Positions 36,869 through 44,674 of a DNA stretch of 64,000 bases are shown piece by piece (position 1 is the stretch's first letter; each line of letters starts with the position of its first letter). Below the pieces are notes generated by a model that saw only the letters and a list, made by a program, of their open reading frames with translations, ran no database searches and was not told the origin of the DNA. This DNA comes from Glaciecola sp964621345 (lineage in GTDB: Bacteria > Pseudomonadota > Gammaproteobacteria > Enterobacterales > Alteromonadaceae). The stretch spans positions 1-64,000 of the forward strand of contig CAZUON010000010.1 of NCBI GenBank assembly GCA_964621345.1, in the 5' to 3' direction. The position numbers and the translations under genes were made by a program.

Positions 36869-37723
36869 TTAGCTGTTGAATTTTAATTCAACTAAAACTG
36901 CTGTAGCGTCATCATGTGGCTTTAGTCTCGGAAATCTCTTCATATTAGGGTCGTCATTTTCTATGGAACGCAAAACATCTATTGCTTTACTCAATGAAAA
37001 AGAACCTTTACTAAAAGCTTTATAACGCTCGTCGGTATAGTATTGTTTAAACAACGCATAAAAACCATCAGAGGCTAATAAATACTGTGTTTTATTAGTG
37101 CTCTTTCGAATTCTCAGGCGCTCCATCTTCCCTATCTTTTCTGAACCTAAACTTAGCGCTTGATAGCCCTGGGGAGTATTTATTAAGTTTCTATGTTTTT
37201 GCAATGTTGGAATTAGTTTTGTTCGAGCCTCTTCTGCTTGGTTATTGTCATTTAAATAGCCAAGCATCTCAGCTATGGAGCGCTCGTCGAGTCGCTCAAG
37301 TTCGCTTATCGGGAATACTGGGGATATATCTTGCTCAACGTGAAAAGCGTTACAATCTCCTAATCGGTATAGACAGGGAACGTTATGCTCAACGGCGATT
37401 GCGATCATTCCTGAAGACGGGTATTCGTATGGAAGAAGCCTCTGATTTGCACTTAAACTTAGAAAACAATCAAAAGTTCTTTTGAAAGCGTCATTTAAGG
37501 ATGATGAGAAATTATGTGTTCGCCTCCAGTTTTCGCGGAGTTTTTCCGATAATTGATTAACAAACCAATGAGCATCAGAGCCATCCGCGCCTAAGCGGTT
37601 TTTACTTAATCCGCTTGCGCCATCAAAAATGAGTGCCAAATTATCGTCGACAAGAAGTAAATCTTCATTGCTATAGTTGGCTTTACCTGCATTTGAAATT
37701 GATTCGAGAATGGTTAACGTCAT
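36869..37723 (-). CDS. PP2C-like serine/threonine phosphatase
   Basis: 284 residues with the PPM/PP2C metal-site series in order. NED (19-21) and DGASG (34-38) come first, then LGD (121-123), ASDG (217-220) and HDDATAVLV (270-278, the terminal Asp pair). It is soluble, with no signal or TM segment. The predicted role is dephosphorylation of a Ser/Thr-phosphorylated partner. It lies nine bases after the TPR/TM gene on the same strand, so the two form an operon. No kinase gene is adjacent. Lower GC than the housekeeping neighbours suggests transfer. Confidence 0.82.
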   Translation of the reverse strand: MTLTILESISNAGKANYSNEDLLLVDDNLALIFDGASGLSKNRLGADGSDAHWFVNQLSEKLRENWRRTHNFSSSLNDAFKRTFDCFLSLSANQRLLPYEYPSSGMIAIAVEHNVPCLYRLGDCNAFHVEQDISPVFPISELERLDERSIAEMLGYLNDNNQAEEARTKLIPTLQKHRNLINTPQGYQALSLGSEKIGKMERLRIRKSTNKTQYLLASDGFYALFKQYYTDERYKAFSKGSFSLSKAIDVLRSIENDDPNMKRFPRLKPHDDATAVLVELKFNS

Positions 37724-37732
37724 ATCGCGTAA

Positions 37733-38794
37733 TTAAAAAAATATAAGATTAGAGTATCGAGCAATTGCAAACAAAAATATTGCAGTGCAAGCGCTTAGGC
37801 TAAATCTCTTAAGTTTGTTGTTACTGTCAAACAACAAGCAGAAACCTGCTACTGAGAACAACAGAGCTCCTGCGAGAATAAGAATTACTTTAACAGAATC
37901 TTGAACTGACAATCCACTTAGCATGGACAGGCTACCAATAATGAATGAAATTACGGCAACAAAAAATGTCAGTACTTCAATATTTGATTTTTTTGCCTCT
38001 TGAGTAATATGCTCGATATCTTTTTTTATATCGATAGAACTAGTTTTTAATTCGTCTTTTACCATTTCGGCGCTATTTGCCATTTTCGTTTCGGTTCTGC
38101 TTAAAGCAATTTCAAGCTCTTTCTTAAACTTTAAATCCATTTTTATTGCTAGATACTCGTTTAACCGAATCGGATAATCGTTCGATGAGCTATCTTCCAT
38201 TTCAATTGCAGTAGCAATATCTTGTTCAGCATGACTGAAATCGCCAAGATCTATATAAATGGACGCTCTAGTTGCATAAAACCTAGGGTAGTCACTTTCA
38301 TGTTCGATTGCTTCATTGACAACTTCTTTAGCCTCAATAAGTAACTCATGCGACTTGGCCGCTTCGCTTTCATACTTTGTTGCGAATGTGTGCATTGCTC
38401 CAGCTAAGTTGTGTAGGACTCCCGAATGAGAAGTGTCTTGCTGTCTGCATTTTTTTGCGAGTCTTATTGCTTCTTTAATATTCCGTTTAGACTCCTTTGC
38501 TCGCAAAGCAATTGCATAAAAGTGCTCAACTAAGAATTGGTCTGCCAGATCGTGCTTAAACCTATCGTATAACTCCATGCATTTGCGAACGTTTTTCATG
38601 CGTCGATGATATGAAAAGCAAACTAAATACGCCTCATATTTATCGTCCTCAAGAGCATTGTCCTCATCTAATTTTTGCGTATATTTAGCAAGCTCGTCTT
38701 CGTTTCGAATACCTTTTGCTTTAGCTACCACTTCATTTTCTAACTTTCTTTGTATATTCATTTTTACTGTTTTTTCGTCCTTATTGAAAATCAT
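37733..38794 (-). CDS. TPR/coiled-coil protein with three C-terminal TM helices
   Basis: 353 residues, family not recognised. The N-terminal two thirds is alpha-helical with TPR-like repeats (about 45-215, for example YPRFYATRASIYIDLGDFSHAEQDIATAIE). A charged coiled coil (about 215-272) follows, then hydrophobic segments near 275-295, 300-322 and 331-351. A cytoplasmic scaffold tethered to the inner membrane is likely. The start is ATG 38794 or, with a slightly better site, ATG 38761. Together with the PP2C-like gene it makes a self-contained two-gene module between the AraC gene and a relic of that gene. Confidence 0.7.
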   Translation of the reverse strand: MIFNKDEKTVKMNIQRKLENEVVAKAKGIRNEDELAKYTQKLDEDNALEDDKYEAYLVCFSYHRRMKNVRKCMELYDRFKHDLADQFLVEHFYAIALRAKESKRNIKEAIRLAKKCRQQDTSHSGVLHNLAGAMHTFATKYESEAAKSHELLIEAKEVVNEAIEHESDYPRFYATRASIYIDLGDFSHAEQDIATAIEMEDSSSNDYPIRLNEYLAIKMDLKFKKELEIALSRTETKMANSAEMVKDELKTSSIDIKKDIEHITQEAKKSNIEVLTFFVAVISFIIGSLSMLSGLSVQDSVKVILILAGALLFSVAGFCLLFDSNNKLKRFSLSACTAIFLFAIARYSNLIFF

Positions 38795-38821
38795 GTTAGA
38801 CGATGCTTACGAGCTATCCGC

Positions 38822-38935
38822 ATCTTGGTTGATTTGAATCGTGCGTTATTATCGCCGCTTGCGACTTTTAATTTTATATTTAAAAGTATTGCAGAAACTA
38901 TTTAAAATGAGTTTAGAAAGCAAAAAAACGGCTTA
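38822..38935 (+). pseudogene. Degenerate 3' end of an AraC-family regulator gene
   Basis: The plus strand reads SPLATFNFIFKSIAETI, a TAA, then NEFRKQKNGL. The intact regulator ends SSLATFNRVFKSIAGVIPNEFRRQKPA (36683-36766). About three quarters of 75 bases are identical by my count, with one single-base length difference near the end. The in-frame stop and absence of the upstream gene mark it as a relic. It bounds the phosphatase/TPR module on its right side. Confidence 0.75.
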
Positions 38936-38936
38936 T

Positions 38937-39173
38937 TTATAGCCAGCGCTTTGATTGTAAATAAAACGCTTCCACTTTTGCTCGGGCCCATGGGGTTTTG
39001 CGCAAAAACTTCAAACTTGATTTAAGGCTTGGGTCATGTGTAAAGCAACGAATATTAATTCGTTGGCCTAACTCATCAAAGCCATACTTATCAATGAGCT
39101 CCTCCAAAATAGTTTTGAGGGTTATGCCGTGCAAAGGGTCTTTGCTGCCAGGGTTAGTATTTGCTTCACTCAT
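38937..39173 (-). CDS. VF530 family DNA-binding protein
   Basis: 78 residues of the VF530 (DUF2132) family: DPLHGITLKTILEELIDKYGFDELGQRINIRCF, DPSLKSSLKFLRKTPWARAKVEAFY. Members bind double-stranded DNA in vitro; the cellular role is unknown. The ATG at 39173 overlaps the preceding RRM gene by eight bases, pointing to coupled translation. The in-frame upstream TTG at 39206 is less likely. Confidence 0.88.
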   Translation of the reverse strand: MSEANTNPGSKDPLHGITLKTILEELIDKYGFDELGQRINIRCFTHDPSLKSSLKFLRKTPWARAKVEAFYLQSKRWL

Positions 39174-39441
39174 CGTTATCGGTGTTGCTTTGTTTGTTTG
39201 CTGCAATATCGGCTTTCTTCACTCGCAGTTTGCTGCCTTCAAATTCGCTATCGTTAAGCATGCTGATAGCCACTTTAGCTTCACCTACTTTAGGCATTTC
39301 AACAAAGGCAAAGCCTTTCGATTCGCCGCTGTTTTTATCCATAACCACGTTACATGATTGTACGGCACCAAACTGCTCAAATGCTGCTTTTAATGAACTT
39401 TCGCTTGTTTCTCTGGCAAGTTTACGAACTAAAATTTTCAT
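39166..39441 (-). CDS. RRM-domain RNA-binding protein
   Basis: 91-residue single RNA-recognition-motif protein. RNP2 is MKILVRKLA at the N-terminus and RNP1 is SKGFAFVEM near residues 41-49, with the four-stranded RRM order intact and a short polar tail. Bacterial RRM proteins of this size are often cold-induced RNA chaperones; that role is inferred. First gene of the RRM-VF530 pair. Confidence 0.92.
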   Translation of the reverse strand: MKILVRKLARETSESSLKAAFEQFGAVQSCNVVMDKNSGESKGFAFVEMPKVGEAKVAISMLNDSEFEGSKLRVKKADIAANKQSNTDNDE

Positions 39442-39642
39442 GTGTAGGGTATCGCTTCTTATATATGTTACGCCAGTGTACAGTATTCACATAACGCAGG
39501 TATAATAAAGTCTTAATGATATAGTTACATGTGCTTTTTTTGAGGGCTTTTTTGACGGATAATACCCATGGTTAAGGCGTTTTATGCCATTAGTACATCT
39601 TATATTTAATACACCATACATTTTTAAGTACATAGGTCATCA

Positions 39643-40497
39643 ATGAATACAGAAGAGTTGCTCACTCCAATTAATCGCTTTTTATTATGCGAAACCCCGC
39701 AGGGCTGGGTAGATGAAGCGATTAAAACCGAAAATTTAAAGGTGCTCTTAACTGATCATTTGATTTGTGAATTAAAAGCAGCACAGTCTGCCATGTTCTT
39801 AATTCGTCGATATGCGGTAGATGCTGATAGCGCCAAAGCCTTACTTGAGTGGCTCGCCCCTTACGAAAAATTTACTTATCGTAAAGAAGGTGACTGGCAA
39901 GCTTTAAAAAATCATCAACGTTTGAGCAAATCGATGATGGTGAAATCGGGCTCAAAGTATGGACAAGATTTAGTCGACAAAATGGTGTTACTCATAAAAG
40001 AAGAGTTGCATCATTTTTATCAGGTGCTAGAAATGATGGAGGCTTATGGTATTGAATACGAAAACATTTCATCGAGCCGCTATGCAAAGGGTATGTTGAT
40101 TCATGTGAGAACTCATGAGCCGGCCGCACTTATTGATAAGTTAATATGCGGGGCCTTTATAGAGGCTCGTTCGTGTGAGCGTTTTGCTAAAATTGCGCCC
40201 TATTTGGATGCTTCCTTGAGTGCCTTTTATATTTCTTTATTACGATCAGAGGCGCGACACTTTGAAGACTATCTAGCCCTTGCACGTTCCATTGCGACTT
40301 CTACAGCAAAAGCGAAGGCACGAAAAAGTGCAGAGCAAGAGGTGGATGAACGCATCGCTTTTTTTGCTGCTGTTGAAGCCGATTTAATTACTTCAGCTGA
40401 TCAAGATTTTAAGTTCCACTCCGGCGTACCATGTTTTGAAAAAGGGAAGCTGCAAGAGAGGGAACAGCTAAACGCTACTCAGAGTAATGTGGCTTAG
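39643..40497 (+). CDS. miaE: tRNA-(ms2io6A) hydroxylase
   Basis: 284-residue ferritin-like diiron monooxygenase that hydroxylates the isopentenyl group at tRNA position 37. Four ligand-bearing helices are visible: DHLICELKAAQSAMFLIRRY, LIKEELHHFYQVLEMM, CGAFIEARSCERF and LLRSEARHFEDY. These hold the Glu and ExxH pairs typical of MiaE. The C-terminal about 60 residues extend past the core. Convergent with the next gene. Confidence 0.93.
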   Translation: MNTEELLTPINRFLLCETPQGWVDEAIKTENLKVLLTDHLICELKAAQSAMFLIRRYAVDADSAKALLEWLAPYEKFTYRKEGDWQALKNHQRLSKSMMVKSGSKYGQDLVDKMVLLIKEELHHFYQVLEMMEAYGIEYENISSSRYAKGMLIHVRTHEPAALIDKLICGAFIEARSCERFAKIAPYLDASLSAFYISLLRSEARHFEDYLALARSIATSTAKAKARKSAEQEVDERIAFFAAVEADLITSADQDFKFHSGVPCFEKGKLQEREQLNATQSNVA

Positions 40498-40515
40498 CGC
40501 GCCTACATAATTGAG

Positions 40516-41391
40516 CTAATGTACAATGGTATGACCCTCACTGCGCAATAGCTCGCCTTCAACTTCAAAGGTAGCGCTAAAGTCACCGGCCAATAGCTCT
40601 CTGCCGCGACCTAATGGCAAACGATATAACTGGGCACGTTTTGAGCTAAAACTAGCGCTGGTAATTTCTCGTTTGTTTTGATTAAACACTCTAACCTTAA
40701 CCTTGCTGGTTGGCGCTTTGCTAAAGGTGGGGCGCACTAGTATTTCGCTTAAACATACCAATTCGTCAAAGCTCGGTTTTTCACATTTTTGTCCGCTTAT
40801 ATATACACTTTTTAAGTAAATAGGATTTTCGATATCTGCTTTTAGCTGCCGATTCTCGCGTTCAAGTTTTTCAATGAGCTGGATCACCTCTGGCGCTTGC
40901 TCTTGCTCTGTTAGCGATGCAATGGTGTCCTCAAGTCCTTTGACTTTGTCTTTTTGTTGCTTGAGTAATACCTGAGTTGCGGCTAACTCTTGACGTGCGA
41001 GTTTCAGTTTAGCCGATTGTGCATCGCAATTGATTACCGTGCTTGGGGCATTCTCAAACACTTCTAGTTGGGCAGCTTGTTGTTTGCTTAAGCCTTGAGC
41101 AGATGACAGCGATTGTTCGCAGCGAAGCAATGCGTTGCTAAGCTCTCCGCGTTGTGATGTTAATTTACTAATATCGCTTTCGAGTGCCTTTTGTAACTTG
41201 TCTAAATCAAAAATCATTATTTCAGCATCAGTTAGGGCTGATTGAAGCTCATCACGCTCCTGTATTAATGAAAGAATAAATTGCGTATCGAATACACCGG
41301 TTTCTTCGGTATCGGATTGAAAGAACAACACAAATAACACGATGACATTGATCACCAATAAAACAATATATTTGATACTGCGCTCAAACAA
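40516..41391 (-). CDS. Membrane-anchored coiled-coil protein, hypothetical
   Basis: 291 residues. A single N-terminal TM helix (IVLLVINVIVLFVLFF, about 8-24) is followed by a long coiled coil (about 40-190) rich in Leu, Glu and Gln. A compact C-terminal domain (about 195-291, with cysteines in GQKCEKP and DELVCLSE) may be beta-rich. The topology suggests a periplasmic coiled-coil protein. The family was not recognised and the gene stands alone. Confidence 0.65.
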   Translation of the reverse strand: MFERSIKYIVLLVINVIVLFVLFFQSDTEETGVFDTQFILSLIQERDELQSALTDAEIMIFDLDKLQKALESDISKLTSQRGELSNALLRCEQSLSSAQGLSKQQAAQLEVFENAPSTVINCDAQSAKLKLARQELAATQVLLKQQKDKVKGLEDTIASLTEQEQAPEVIQLIEKLERENRQLKADIENPIYLKSVYISGQKCEKPSFDELVCLSEILVRPTFSKAPTSKVKVRVFNQNKREITSASFSSKRAQLYRLPLGRGRELLAGDFSATFEVEGELLRSEGHTIVH

Positions 41392-41563
41392 GCGAAAATC
41401 CTTTTTGTTGCAGCTGACAAGTTAAGCTTACTTGCAGATTATCAATCTATTTATAAGCAGTGGCGATTAATTATTCATCATTTGTATGATGTTTCAACGT
41501 TTATTTCATTTTTGTTGTACAGGTCAACTCACGATTTACTTGTAGACGATTTACTCGTAGAGA

Positions 41564-42286
41564 TTAAAAAGGCCGAGTTTGCAGAGAGAGTGCTTGTTCA
41601 GTTGCAAGTAATATAGAGCCTTGATCGTACCAGTCTCCTAATACGATGCGTTTACGCTCAACGCCGTCAACATCAAATTTATGTACATCGGGACGATGCG
41701 TATGTCCATGAATAAAGTACTCCACGTCAAATTCGCGCATTACGCGGTCTACCTCAGAGGGCGTCACATCCATTATTTCCGCACTTAGAACTTTATGATT
41801 TTGCTGACTTGTTTTGCGGCCATTGTTCGCGATGTGTCTGCGTAGCCTTAGGGGTAGGGCAAGCATCAGTTTAGGCCACCACCAGCCACGCGCTTTTTTC
41901 CTAAATTTCATGTATTCCACATCCCGAGTGCATAGCTCATCACCATGACTAATTAGGGTTTTGCGGCCATATAAATCAATCACTGCCTGTTCAGGTAAAA
42001 GCTGCATGCCGCTGCGCTTCGCAAAGGTTTTACCAATGGCAAAATCGCGATTTCCATGAATAAAATACACTGGCATCTTTTTAGCCACGCGTCTTATGGC
42101 ATCGGCAATGGTGTTGCTGAACTCACTTATATCATCATCTCCAATCCACACTTCAAACAAATCACCCAAAATATAGAGTGCTTCTGCTTGTATCGCTTCT
42201 TGTTTCATAAATCGCAAAAAGCACGCAGTGATGTCTTCTCGCTGCGCGCTTAGATGTAAATCGGAGATAAAATAAGTCATCGCCAT
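41564..42286 (-). CDS. lpxH: UDP-2,3-diacylglucosamine pyrophosphatase
   Basis: 240-residue calcineurin-like phosphoesterase in lipid A synthesis, cleaving UDP-2,3-diacylglucosamine to lipid X. Metal motifs in order: DLHLS, GDLFEVWIGDDD, HGNRDF, ISHGDELC and HGHTHRPDVH. It lies 21 bases downstream of ppiB, the E. coli order ppiB-lpxH, with cysS divergent. ATGs at 42286 and 42280 are both possible. Confidence 0.96.
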   Translation of the reverse strand: MAMTYFISDLHLSAQREDITACFLRFMKQEAIQAEALYILGDLFEVWIGDDDISEFSNTIADAIRRVAKKMPVYFIHGNRDFAIGKTFAKRSGMQLLPEQAVIDLYGRKTLISHGDELCTRDVEYMKFRKKARGWWWPKLMLALPLRLRRHIANNGRKTSQQNHKVLSAEIMDVTPSEVDRVMREFDVEYFIHGHTHRPDVHKFDVDGVERKRIVLGDWYDQGSILLATEQALSLQTRPF

Positions 42287-42307
42287 CGCGAGGGAGCTTA
42301 GGGAGTA

Positions 42308-42802
42308 CTAATCTTCGATGCGGGCACTGGTGATGATAATATCTTCAACCGGTACATCTTGGTGATAACCAGAATTACCCGTTTTCACGGTTCTCATTTT
42401 TTCAACCACATCCATACCGTCAACCACTTCTGCAAATACGCAATAGCCGTAGCCCTGTGCATTAGGTGCGCTGAAGTCTAAGAAGTTATTATCTTTAACA
42501 TTAATAAAGAACTGCGCAGTTGCTGAATGTGGGTCGTTAGTGCGCGCCATGGCTAATGTGCCAACTTTGTTGCTTAATCCGTTGTCTGCTTCGTTTTCGA
42601 TGGGCGCTCGAGTGGTTTTTTCTTCCATGCCAGGCTCCATACCACCGCCTTGCACCATGAAGTTGCTGATCACGCGATGAAAAATCGTATTGCTGTAAAA
42701 ACCATCTTCTACGTATTGCTTAAAGTTTGCAGTCGTTTTTGGCGCCTTATCTTCAAAAAGGTTGATTTTTATGTCGCCGAAATTTGTTTCTAAAATAACC
42801 AT
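42308..42802 (-). CDS. ppiB: Peptidyl-prolyl cis-trans isomerase B (cyclophilin)
   Basis: 164 residues, the same length as E. coli PpiB. Cyclophilin core motifs FHRVISNFMVQGGG, ARTNDPHSATAQFFINV and FAEVVDGMDVV are present. No signal peptide, so cytoplasmic. The ATG at 42802 starts exactly at the family N-terminus; an upstream in-frame ATG at 42853 only adds unrelated residues. Confidence 0.95.
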   Translation of the reverse strand: MVILETNFGDIKINLFEDKAPKTTANFKQYVEDGFYSNTIFHRVISNFMVQGGGMEPGMEEKTTRAPIENEADNGLSNKVGTLAMARTNDPHSATAQFFINVKDNNFLDFSAPNAQGYGYCVFAEVVDGMDVVEKMRTVKTGNSGYHQDVPVEDIIITSARIED

Positions 42803-42995
42803 GTTTGTCTCGCAGTTTATCGATGAATTAAGGTGAGTGGCAGGTCTAATCAATACACTTGGGTTTCAATAACGAAGTGTTTTAATAAACCGTCAATCGC
42901 TTTTAGCTAAAATTATCAGGCGCCAATGGTAGCCTAAAAGCCATAGCAGATGCTAGAATTCAGCAACTTTTTTACGTAGAGAACAGAAACTAAGC

Positions 42996-44387
42996 ATGAG
43001 TGATTTGCACATATATAACACCTTAACTAAAAAGAAGGAAAAGTTTATCCCGCTACAGCCAAATAAAGTGGGGATGTATGTGTGCGGCATTACTGTGTAC
43101 GATTTGTGTCATATGGGTCACGCGCGCACTTATTTAAGCTTTGACACCATTGTGCGTTATTTGCGTCACCTTGGCTTTGATGTGAATTACGTGCGCAATA
43201 TCACCGACGTGGATGATAAAATTATTCAGCGCGCTATCGAAAATAACGAAACGCCCGCCGAGCTTACCCAGCGCACAATTGCGATGATGCATGAAGACTT
43301 TGCTGCACTGAATTTATTAGAGCCCGATATAGAGCCTAAAGTAACCGAGCACATGCCGGAAATTATAGATGTTATCCAGCGTTTGGTGGATAAAAACTAT
43401 GCCTATATTTCAGATTCGGGGGACGTGTTGTTTGATGTCAGTGCATTTGAGCAATATGGTAAGTTGTCGAAACAAGACCTCTCGCAGTTACAAGCAGGTA
43501 TTCGTGTTCAAACAACCTCTGACAAACAAGACCCGCTAGACTTTGTATTATGGAAATCTGCTAAACCTACGGAGCCAAGTTGGTCATCGCCATGGGGTAA
43601 TGGGCGCCCAGGTTGGCATATTGAGTGTTCTGCAATGAATCATAAGCACTTAGGTGCACATTTTGATATTCACGGTGGGGGCTCTGATTTAATCTTTCCG
43701 CATCATGAAAATGAAGTCGCACAGTCTTGCTGCGCTTTTGATACGCCCTATGTAAACACGTGGATGCATGCGGGCATGGTGCAAATTGATAATGAAAAAA
43801 TGTCCAAGTCTTTGGGTAATTTCTTCACCTTGCGCGATGTGCTTGAAAAGCATGATGCAGAAACGTTACGCTTTTTTTTGATGTCGGCGCACTATCGTAG
43901 CCAATTAAGTTATTCACAAGATAACATCAATCAAGCGAGAGCCGGACTTGAGCGTTTATATACTTCACTGCGCGATGTAGAGGCGGATGAGCAAGTCGAT
44001 TTAGCGCATGGCGGTTATTTGAGCCGCTTTGAAAGCGCTATGAACGACGACTTTAATATGCCGATTGCCTTCTCTGTGCTGTTTGATATCGCTAAAGAAA
44101 TCAATCGCCTTGATACCAACAGTGACGAAGCACAAAAGCTTGCCGGTGTTCTAAAAGGCTTAGGCAATATTTTGGGTATACTGCAAAGCGAACCTAATGC
44201 ATTTTTACAAGGAAATGCTGGCCACAGTGATGGTTTTGCTGAACAAGTAGAGGCTTTAATTCAAAAACGTAACCAAGCCCGTCAAGACAAAGACTGGGCC
44301 AATGCAGATGCTGCCAGAGACGAGCTAAATGCTTTAGGTGTGGTGTTAGAAGATGGTGCTGGTGGTACGTCTTGGCGTAAACTTTAG
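42996..44387 (+). CDS. cysS: Cysteinyl-tRNA synthetase
   Basis: 463-residue class I synthetase. The HIGH motif appears as HMGH (CHMGHARTYL) and KMSKS as EKMSKSLGNFF. Zinc ligands lie at Cys29 (VCGITVYD), the GWHIECSAM Cys and the HHENE segment. The C-terminal anticodon-binding domain is complete. Divergent from ppiB-lpxH; a repeat-rich spacer follows. Confidence 0.97.
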   Translation: MSDLHIYNTLTKKKEKFIPLQPNKVGMYVCGITVYDLCHMGHARTYLSFDTIVRYLRHLGFDVNYVRNITDVDDKIIQRAIENNETPAELTQRTIAMMHEDFAALNLLEPDIEPKVTEHMPEIIDVIQRLVDKNYAYISDSGDVLFDVSAFEQYGKLSKQDLSQLQAGIRVQTTSDKQDPLDFVLWKSAKPTEPSWSSPWGNGRPGWHIECSAMNHKHLGAHFDIHGGGSDLIFPHHENEVAQSCCAFDTPYVNTWMHAGMVQIDNEKMSKSLGNFFTLRDVLEKHDAETLRFFLMSAHYRSQLSYSQDNINQARAGLERLYTSLRDVEADEQVDLAHGGYLSRFESAMNDDFNMPIAFSVLFDIAKEINRLDTNSDEAQKLAGVLKGLGNILGILQSEPNAFLQGNAGHSDGFAEQVEALIQKRNQARQDKDWANADAARDELNALGVVLEDGAGGTSWRKL

Positions 44388-44443
44388 CTTCGCCGTGTTT
44401 TGTAAATAAGTTTTATCGCAAAGCAGCCTGCAGACGTGAAATT

Positions 44444-44518
44444 ATCGAAGAAACGTGATTGCGGCACCATCGAAGAACCATGATTGTGCTACCGTCGAAG
44501 AGCCGTCATCGTGGCGCA
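44444..44518. repeat. Three tandem imperfect 25-bp repeats
   Basis: Units begin ATCGAAGAAACGTG, ATCGAAGAACCATG and GTCGAAGAGCCGTC, each exactly 25 bases, in the 287-base spacer between cysS and mltD. They are non-coding by appearance and there is no spacer structure of a CRISPR. Confidence 0.75.
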
Positions 44519-44554
44519 GGCCACGACCTCCCAAAATGAACACAATTGCTTGAG

Positions 44555-44580
44555 GGAGGTACCGGCCTTCGCCGGCATGA
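44555..44580. repeat. REP-like palindrome with ATGACGG flank
   Basis: GGAGGT then ACCGGC-CTTC-GCCGGC followed by ATGACGG. It has the same design as the unit at 29026-29050 and produces the VPAFAGMT spurious translation typical of these extragenic repeats. Confidence 0.7.
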
Positions 44581-44581
44581 C

Positions 44582-44644
44582 GGTGGTTGTCAGCGGTATT
44601 ATGGTAGTGGTGAGCGGCATAATGGTGGTTGTCTCATATATGCT
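44582..44644. repeat. Three tandem 21-bp repeats
   Basis: Units start GGTGGTTGTCAGCGG, GGTAGTGGTGAGCGG and GGTGGTTGTCTCATA, directly after the REP-like palindrome. A 64-codon ORF across them would read VVVSGIM repeats but starts inside repeats and is not supported as a gene. Confidence 0.7.
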
Positions 44645-44674
44645 TAGCCGCGCGTCATCTTGCTGCAATTGGTG

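Noticed and set aside
44444..44644. CRISPR-like array
   Set aside because: Repeats are contiguous with no unique spacers, only three units each, and there are no cas genes nearby.
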